Shown one piece after another: positions 1 through 6,290 of a DNA stretch of 64,000 nt. How positions within the stretch are numbered: the first letter of the stretch is position 1; each line of letters opens with the position of its first letter. The DNA is taken from positions 1 to 64,000 of the forward strand of contig JAYMGJ010000247.1 in assembly GCA_037178675.1 (NCBI GenBank), written 5' to 3'. The position numbers were made by a program, and so were the translations under genes. The notes under the pieces were generated by a model. The model was not told where the DNA came from and made no database searches. It saw only the letters and a program-made list of their open reading frames with translations. The DNA comes from Scleroderma bovista. Taxonomy: Eukaryota; Basidiomycota; Agaricomycetes; Boletales; Sclerodermataceae.

Positions 1-168
1 CCTAACCCTAACCTAACCTAACCTAACCTAACCTAACCTAACCTAACCCTAACCCTAACCTAACCTAACCTAACCTAACCTAACCTAACCTAACCCTAAC
101 CCTAACCTAACCTAACCCTAACCTAACCTAACCCTAACCTAACCTAACCTAACCCTAACCTAACCTAA
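1..168. repeat. Telomere repeat tract (C-rich strand)
   Basis: The first 168 bases parse without remainder into 24 units of CCTAA and 8 units of CCCTAA, i.e. TTAGG and TTAGGG on the G strand. The C-rich strand runs 5' to 3' from the window edge, as expected at a left chromosome end. The tract stops at base 168 and retroelement sequence starts at once. Confidence 0.97.
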
Positions 169-171
169 ATC

Positions 172-3111
172 CAGTTTGGTCTCCGGATTCTCGTCATAGA
201 GTCCGCTAAGGAGCAAGCTGCCAACGCCCGCGACGCCGCCAAGAAGAAGCTCAAGGATGTCGCCGACGTCGAGATGGGTGACTCGACACCCGAGAAAAGG
301 GTTGAGGACCTTGTGTCCAAAGCCCTGGGGCAGCGACTCCGCCAACTTGGCATCACGGTAAGTGATCCAACACCGCTTCTGCTCAGTCAAACTGACGCCT
401 ACCTCCCATCTTGTTTAGGGCAAGGGTCAAGGGGGGTCAAAAGGCCCAGGAACGAAAGCGGGTGCGAAGAAGAACGGAGGGTCCGCCGGACAGAAGGCCA
501 AAGCCAAGGCCACCGGTGGCAAAACCCAAGGCAAGCCCGGTCAGAAGACCGCGACGCCTCTGAGGATCAGAGATGGTCCTGGGCCGTCCTCCAAGCCCGA
601 CAAGGGCAAAGGGAAAGCGAGAGTATAGTCGCTTCTTCCCTTCTCAGGTATGAAAATCCACTCTCATACCCCGATAAAATTTTGGACTTACCACTCGGCC
701 TAGCCGTTCGATATCTCCTCGCCGCCGCGCCTCCAGCCATGGTGGAGGCGATGAGATTCCGGTCGAACGTGCACCTTGGGCCTGGGGTAGAACTGCCCTC
801 AATTTTATCTACATCCTTATCTGTCGGACTTCGGTACATGTACCATAAGACTCCCTTAGGGAGTCTAGTTCCAAAAGCATATAATGACTTTGTCGAGCGT
901 TTGAGATGGCGCTTATATTTTATGCATCAGTCTGCTTTAAGTGGTGCGACTGAATCAGATGAGTCTGGATATGATCCCGATTACGACCTCCATCTTCCAA
1001 GGAAGAAGGCGGCCCCGCGTGCGGAGCACTACATTGAACAAGGCATTGATGCCGGACGAGAGTTTGTGGACGAATATGTCCGATCGTCTGTACCGCGCAT
1101 CACAAGTCATCCTGACTATGCTTCAGGTCTACTCGACTGGTGTGCCTTGGAGGAAGAACTACGGTCCAAGGGACTAATAGTTACTATTACCGATAAGAAT
1201 CTCGGTACCGCTGTAATCACGAAGCAATGGTTCATTGAAGGAGCGCATTCGTTGCTCGACGACCCTACACAATACTTAGAAGTAACTAAGGAAGAGTGTG
1301 AGTCAACGTTGCGAGAGACCGTACAAGAAGTTCGTGCCATTGCCGAGGAGTTTGACAACTTACCGGGCACGAGCGAGCAGTTTGTTAAATTTCTGGTTAA
1401 CAAATGTCCGGCCCCTGGCGCAGATGGTCTGCCGAGTGTTCCTCGGTTCTATGTGATCCCGAAGATCCATAAGAAGCCTGTTAAACACAGGCCTATAATC
1501 CCATGTCATTCCAGCGCACAAGCCCCTGCTGCCAAGTACGTCTCTAAGATGCTAAAACCGCTCGTCGAGCGGTGCAAGTTTGTATTACACGGGACTAAGC
1601 ACCTCGCAACCAAACTAGCATCACTAAGGCTTAATCCAAAGCCAGGTTTCAAAGCCTGGTTAGTAAGCGGCGATGTCGTCGCTTTCTACCCCAGCATACC
1701 GCTGGAAGAAGCCATGGATATAGTTATGACGCTATTCCGTGGTTACTATAAGAATACCCTACCCGTCGAAGAAATAGAACTATTCGAACGGTGTCTTAGA
1801 TTAGCCAATGCCAAAAATATAGTCGAATTCCAAGGACGCTTCTGGCTCCAAACCCAAGGACTAGCTATGGGCCAGGCCCCGTCGCCTGACATAGCTAACT
1901 TATGGGGTGCATACTTCGAGGAACATCTGTTCCACTCTGAGAGAGCGCTCGCAGATCTCGGGTTTGCATTCGTCGGTAGATATATCGATGACGTCTTTGG
2001 AATAGTGTACGCCACTAGTGCTGAGAATGCACTCAAGGTCGCATCCGTACTTCGGTACGACGACCCTGGCGAAGAACGAGTTCGGCTATTGTGGGAAGTT
2101 TCGGAGCGCTTCGTTCCGTTCCTGGACATGCTTATTTACATCGATCCGGTAACCGGTCAGATCGGGCATAAGCCATATCAGAAGAAACTTAACCACATGG
2201 AAAGAATACCATGGATATCTCACCATCCCAAAGATGTAAAGAAAGGCACTTACATCGGTGAAATGTCGCGTCTCGCCACGCTTTCATCCTCCCCCGAGGA
2301 GTACGTCTCCGCCATAAAAAGCCTGCAAGGGCTGTATATGGCACGTGGCTACCCAGAGAAGTTGGTCTACACTTGGACTAAAGACAACCTGGCAGAACGG
2401 TGGGACAAACGGCTCTCCGAGCCGAAACCCGCACGACCCGTTCTTGTCTTAAAGTCCGAGTTTAACCCAGCATGGTATGATTTCAACGTCAATGAGCTCG
2501 GCAGAGTTATCACCAATCGATGGAAGGAGTATCTCTACTCCATCTATGACCATATGTGGCGCACGGAAGATGCCGCAGAAAGGTCCCGACATGAGTTCCG
2601 TCCGGGAGTTCCCTTAGGGAGGTCTATCGGGTTCTCGTCGGAAGCTCGGACGTTCATCATAGATGAGTATCCTGTTTCCGTTGCTAAGCAACGGGTTCCT
2701 GCTCCCCTTCGGGGTGAACTGCAGGGAGCCCAAGGGCCTTCGGGTTCCGCGGGTACCGCTGATGGGCCGTCCTCTTCGGGGGATGCTGCTAGTCTCGGCC
2801 AAGTTAAACCCAGCGCGAAGTGGCGGAATGTGGTGCCATCTGAGCGGCCTTGTGACTGGCTTGTTACTCACTATGGTAGGCTGAACGACGGAGACACCGG
2901 GAAATCTGTCGAGGAAACCATCTTCGACGTTAACCGTGCCGGTCTGTGTGATCGTCGCTGGTTAGTCAGCAGGAAACGCACTCGCAACCTGTTTGACGTA
3001 ACCTCTGCTTGGAAGCGTTCTATTCTGAGCGAGCTAGACAGTAGCCGGGATGAAAGTCCTGACTACTGGAACCAAGTGGTTGACATTGACGTAACAGACA
3101 TGGAGTTATGA
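172..3111 (+). pseudogene. 5'-truncated ORF1-RT fusion frame of element 1
   Basis: The frame is open from base 172 (codon CAG, matching element 2) to the TGA at 3109-3111, with no start codon of its own at the correct place; the first ATG is at 274. It covers the end of ORF1, the possible intron 358-418, and a complete reverse transcriptase with the FYVIPKIHKKPVKHRPI, DVVAFYPSIP, QGLAMGQAPSPDIAN, YIDD and FLDM blocks. If the intron is spliced, the frame ends at TAG 626-628 after a Lys/Gly-rich tail. The RT part carries no obvious disabling change, but the gene lacks its promoter and N-terminus, so it is probably inactive. Confidence 0.85.
358..418 (+). other. Retainable intron of element 1 (61 nt)
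   Basis: GTAAGT donor, a CTGAC branch-like motif and a TTTAG acceptor. The length is 1 mod 3. Retention keeps the RT frame open; removal shifts into a lysine-rich frame ending at 628. Same position and phase as in elements 2 and 3. Confidence 0.7.
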
Positions 3112-3182
3112 ACTGGTCAATGCGGTGTAGGGCTACAGAGGCATCAGAAATGAAACCTCGGCGCTTTTCTTCAAGGAAAATA

Positions 3183-3282
3183 GCTAACCCAACCCTAACC
3201 GTAAACCTAACTTAACCAAACCCTAACCAGGGACAAACCCTAACCCGAACCCTAACCACTAACCCTAACTGCAAACCTAACC
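3183..3282. repeat. Degenerate telomere-repeat patch after element 1
   Basis: About 100 bp of interrupted CCCTAA/CCTAA units (for example at 3190-3215, 3225-3275) lying between the 3' end of element 1 and the first pLTR. Its position at an inward 3' junction fits attachment of the retroelement to pre-existing telomere repeats. Confidence 0.85.
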
Positions 3283-4171
3283 GGTGGCAGGGTGTGGCGG
3301 GAACCGGCGGAGTTTAAAATCGTGAGAGAGTAAACCTGGGTAGTCCCGGGTGTCACGTGATCACCGGCTATCGGTTCAATGCGGTCCGGTCACGTGATCA
3401 GGCACGAGCTGTCTGCGGGTCTAGGCCCGGTCCGACTCCGGTCGGATAAATTACTCCGATCAATCTCCGACTTTTTTCCGACAGGCACATGGCGCCCGGA
3501 TAGAAGTTCTTTAACGAAGTGGGGCTAGTGCGCAACAGGGCCGATGTCCGATTGCGCCGTGACGACCGTTACCGTCACCGCCCCCCGGCTATTTAGTTAT
3601 CCGCTTCCGTAGAACAATAGAGTCTACAAATGGAGTTATATCGGACGTTCTTCGGAACAATGGCCGCTCTGCAAGCGGCATCCGATTGGCTGGATAAGCA
3701 TCAGATCTAAAGGATCAGAAGCTCCAGAAGCACCTTCCCTTTAGGTAACGCCTAATCGGATCGCTGCATTGTCCAAGACAATGGTAAGCTAAACGGTTTA
3801 TTGTTCATCCTGTACATAATGGGAGTACATCACCGGGAAGTTGGTTCACCTGACGATCGGGTCGCGATCGGCTGAGTGTAGTGCCGCTCTGCCCCCACTA
3901 CGTGGTTCTCGCATCGGAGACGCTTGCCAGTCTAGTAGCACCGAGCCAACGGTAACCAATGGGATAAGTCACTCTTATCAACGCTTGCGATTCGGACTCC
4001 GCTCTAAATCCCTGTCCATGCAATATATAAAGAGACGAAAGAGGCTGATGAGACTTCAAGTCGAAAGAGCCACGCTTCGGTGTTTACACTAGAGCGCCCT
4101 TCCTCCCTCGTCTTTTCTCATCAACTCAGTAACCTGGCTACCCGTTGGCACTACCCTGTGTGGTGTACATC
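3283..4171 (+). repeat. Pseudo-LTR copy 1
   Basis: Begins GGTGGCAGGGTG and ends at the C-run before CCCTAACC. It is repeated nearly identically at 4210-5099, 8944-9832 and 9868-10757 and in a diverged, truncated form at 14751-15475. It contains two TCACGTGATCA sites (3353-3363, 3390-3400), a hairpin-forming TCCGAC/GTCGGA pair, a CCAAT box, an inverted GATAAG/CTTATC pair, a TATATAAAG box and a hammerhead ribozyme near its end. Small reading frames inside it are not convincing genes. Confidence 0.88.
4030..4116 (+). ncRNA. Type I hammerhead ribozyme, copy A
   Basis: Core CTGATGA (4045-4051) and GAAA (4063-4066) flank stem II GACU/AGUC with a 3-nt loop. Stem I is GAGG (4041-4044) with CCTC (4102-4105) plus an outer helix of about nine pairs (4030-4038 with 4108-4116). 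A4066 pairs with U4100, so cleavage is predicted after U4101. Stem III has A-C and C-C mismatches near its base. Hammerheads in Penelope-element pLTRs are known; the secondary structure here is my hand fold. Confidence 0.8.
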
Positions 4172-4209
4172 CCCCCTAACCTAACCTAACCCTAACTGCA
4201 AACCTAACC
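4172..4209. repeat. Telomere-like spacer between pLTR copies 1 and 2
   Basis: About 38 bp of CCTAA/CCCTAA units (4174-4195) followed by GCAAACCTAACC. The same kind of spacer separates the two pLTR copies before element 3. Confidence 0.85.
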
Positions 4210-4881
4210 GGTGGCAGGGTGTGGCGGGAACCGGCGGAGTTTAAAATCGTGAGAGAGTAAACCTGGGTAGTCCCGGGTGTCACGTGATCACCGGCTATCG
4301 GTTCAATGCGGTCCGGTCACGTGATCAGGCACGAGCTGTCTGCGGGTCTAGGCCCGGTCCGACTCCGGTCGGATAAATTACTCCGATCAATCTCCGACTT
4401 TTTTCCGACAGGCACATGGCGCCCGGATAGAAGTTCTTTAACGAAGTGGGGCTAGTGCGCAACAGGGCCGATGTCCGATTGCGCCGTGACGACCGTTACC
4501 GTCACCGCCCCCCGGCTATTTAGTTATCCGCTTCCGTAGAACAATAGAGTCTACAAATGGAGTTATATCGGGCGTTCTTCGGAACAATGGCCGCTCTGCA
4601 AGCGGCACCCGATTGGCTGGATAAGCATCGGATCTAAAGGATCAGAAGCTCCAGAAGCATTTCCTATTAGGTAACGCCTAATTTGGATCTTGCATTGTCC
4701 AAGACAATGGTAAGCTAAACGGTTTATTGTTCATCCTGTACATATCGGGAGTACATCACCGGGAAGTTGGTTCACCTGACGATCGGGTCGCGATCGGCTG
4801 AGTGTAGTGCCGCTCTGCCCCCACTACGTGGTTCTCGCATCGGAGACGCTTGCCAGTCTAGTAGCACCGAACCAACGGTAA

Positions 4882-4958
4882 CCAATGGGATAAGTCACTC
4901 TTATCAACGCTTGCGATTCGGACTCCGCTCTAAATCCCTGTCCATGCAATATATAAAG
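4882..4958 (+). promoter_or_regulatory. Core promoter motifs of the pLTR (CCAAT, GATA pair, TATA)
   Basis: CCAAT at 4882-4886, GATAAG at 4889-4894 facing CTTATC at 4900-4905, and TATATAAAG at 4950-4958. The same order and spacing occur in copies 1, 3 and 4. The TATA box overlaps the 5' strand of the hammerhead outer helix (4956-4964), so initiation 25-35 nt downstream would fall inside the ribozyme core. Confidence 0.6.
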
Positions 4959-5043
4959 AGACGAAAAGAGGCTGATGAGACTTCAAGTCGAAAGAGCCAC
5001 GCCTTCGGTGTTTACACTAAAGGCCCTTCCTCCCTCGTCTTTT
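4956..5043 (+). ncRNA. Type I hammerhead ribozyme, copy B
   Basis: CTGATGA at 4972-4978, GAAA at 4990-4993, stem II G4979-U4982 with A4986-C4989. Stem I pairs 4968-4971 with 5029-5032 and 4956-4964 with 5035-5043. Stem III starts A4993-U5027, G4994-C5026, then one A-C mismatch, then three G-C pairs. Predicted cleavage after U5028 leaves a 124-nt leader before the start codon at 5153. Confidence 0.82.
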
Positions 5044-5152
5044 CTCATCACCTAGCAACCTGGCTACCCGTTGGCACTACCCCTGTGTGGTGTACTTCCC
5101 CCCTAACCAAATCAGCGTTCAGAGCATCGTACGTCATAAACAGCAGTTCCAC

Positions 5153-6290
5153 ATGGCTGATCCCCGCTCTCCAGTGTCCGGTCCCTCCCGCCCTCGTGCG
5201 ATGTCCCCAGCGCAAGCTGGGTATGTGCAGGGGAGCATCAGTGAGGTGGTGGCCTCTGGCCCCCCCAACCCTGGTGCTGAGTCAACGGCGCGCTGCCTAT
5301 CCCTCGGGATGGCCACGTCGTTAGCAGAGGTCCTGGCACTTGTGCCGGTCGACTTCCGCGAGACCCTTCGCCCCAACTTTAAGCTCCTCAAGGAGTTTGC
5401 TGAGCGCCGTGCAACGGCCTCGGCAGCTGTCTCCAAGCTGGAGAAGCATAAAGTCAATGGTACGTTTCCCACGGCCATTGAGGGGCTGCACACCCCAGTG
5501 TTCCAATTCTCCCGGACCTTCTTGGAGAAGGGCGGATTGGACACACCCCCTGACGCCGAAATGGAGGCGTTGGTCAAGCGGTGCAAGGGTGATGCCTTGG
5601 ACTTAGCTCGGGCCAACAAATCCAAGGAGGCGAGCTTCTACGACGCCTCGTGTCAACCAGAGCAGTGGCTGCCTGCTTGGCGCAAGGCCGTCATCGACCA
5701 GGCCGCTAAAGGTGCGGCGCTGAATAAGCGCCCCCAAATCGTGCCCGATGTCAATGGCGGTGAAAAAATCACCGGGTGGGTTACTGATCCCACCTATGAG
5801 CTCAGAGTCAAGAACCTCCTTGAGGATCTTGTGCAGTTCGGCCTCCGCATTCTCGTCATCGAGTCTGCAAAGGAGCAGGCTGCAAACGCTCGGGACGCCG
5901 CCAAGAAGAAGCTCAAGGATGTCGCCGACGTCGAGATGGGTGACTCGACACCCGAGAAAAGAGTTGAGGACCTTGTGTCCAAGGCTCTGGGGCAGCGACT
6001 CCGCCAACTTGGCATCACGGTAAGTGATCCAACCCCGCTTCTACTCAGTCAAACTGATGCCTACCTCCCATCTTGTCTAGGGCAAGGGTCAAGGGGGGTC
6101 AAAAGGCCCAGGAACGAAAGCGGGGGCGAAGAAGAACGGAGGGTCCGCCGGACAGAAGGCCAAAGCCAAGGCCACCGGCGGCAAAACCCAAGGCAAGCCC
6201 GGTCAGAAGACCGCGACGCCTCTGAGGATCAGAGATGGTCCTGGGCCGTCCTCCAAGCCCGACAAGGGCAAAGGCAAAGCGAGAGCGTAG
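5153..6290 (+). CDS. ORF1, spliced form of element 2 (exons 5153-6019, 6081-6290)
   Basis: Removing the GTAAGT...CTAG intron 6020-6080 joins codon 289 to a different frame of 69 codons ending at TAG 6288-6290, giving 358 aa. The new tail is very rich in Lys, Gly and Ala, plausible for nucleic-acid binding. The same spliced tail is encoded in the diverged element 3, where it keeps its composition and its stop at the equivalent position. The N-terminal part has predicted helices and an AAKKKLKD segment but no recognised domain. ORF1 proteins of other retroelements often bind RNA; that role here is inference. Confidence 0.7.

Larger units (their letters stand above)
169..3182 (+). mobile_element. 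Element 1: 5'-truncated Coprina-like Penelope element
   Basis: This body aligns with element 2 from about 5830 onward, so the pLTR, leader and first ~225 codons of ORF1 are missing. The break abuts the telomere tract directly. The rest is almost identical to element 2, including the intron and RT. The orientation (3' end towards the centromere) and 5' truncation at the chromosome end fit end-primed reverse transcription followed by telomere addition. Coprina elements of basidiomycetes are the closest family I know; the name is a family-level assignment. Confidence 0.85.
4210..5099 (+). repeat. Pseudo-LTR copy 2 (5' end of element 2)
   Basis: Direct repeat of 3283-4171 with scattered substitutions. 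It ends shortly before the element 2 start codon and supplies the leader. E-box-like pair at 4280-4290 and 4317-4327. Confidence 0.88.

Noticed and set aside
358..647. Longer intron from the GTAAGT donor to the AG before GTATGAAAATCC, which would remove the Lys-rich region and join ORF1 to RT.
   Set aside because: The 290-nt removal (also 6020-6309 in element 2) puts the reading at GTA TGA, an immediate stop, so it does not produce a fusion.
3283..5099. LTR retrotransposon long terminal repeats.
   Set aside because: No TG...CA ends, no target duplication, no gag-pol, protease or integrase; tandem copies with hammerheads fit pseudo-LTRs.
4767..5324. 185-codon frame spanning pLTR copy 2 and the ORF1 start.
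   Set aside because: It crosses the promoter, ribozyme and leader, overlaps ORF1 in another frame and is truncated in the other pLTR copies.
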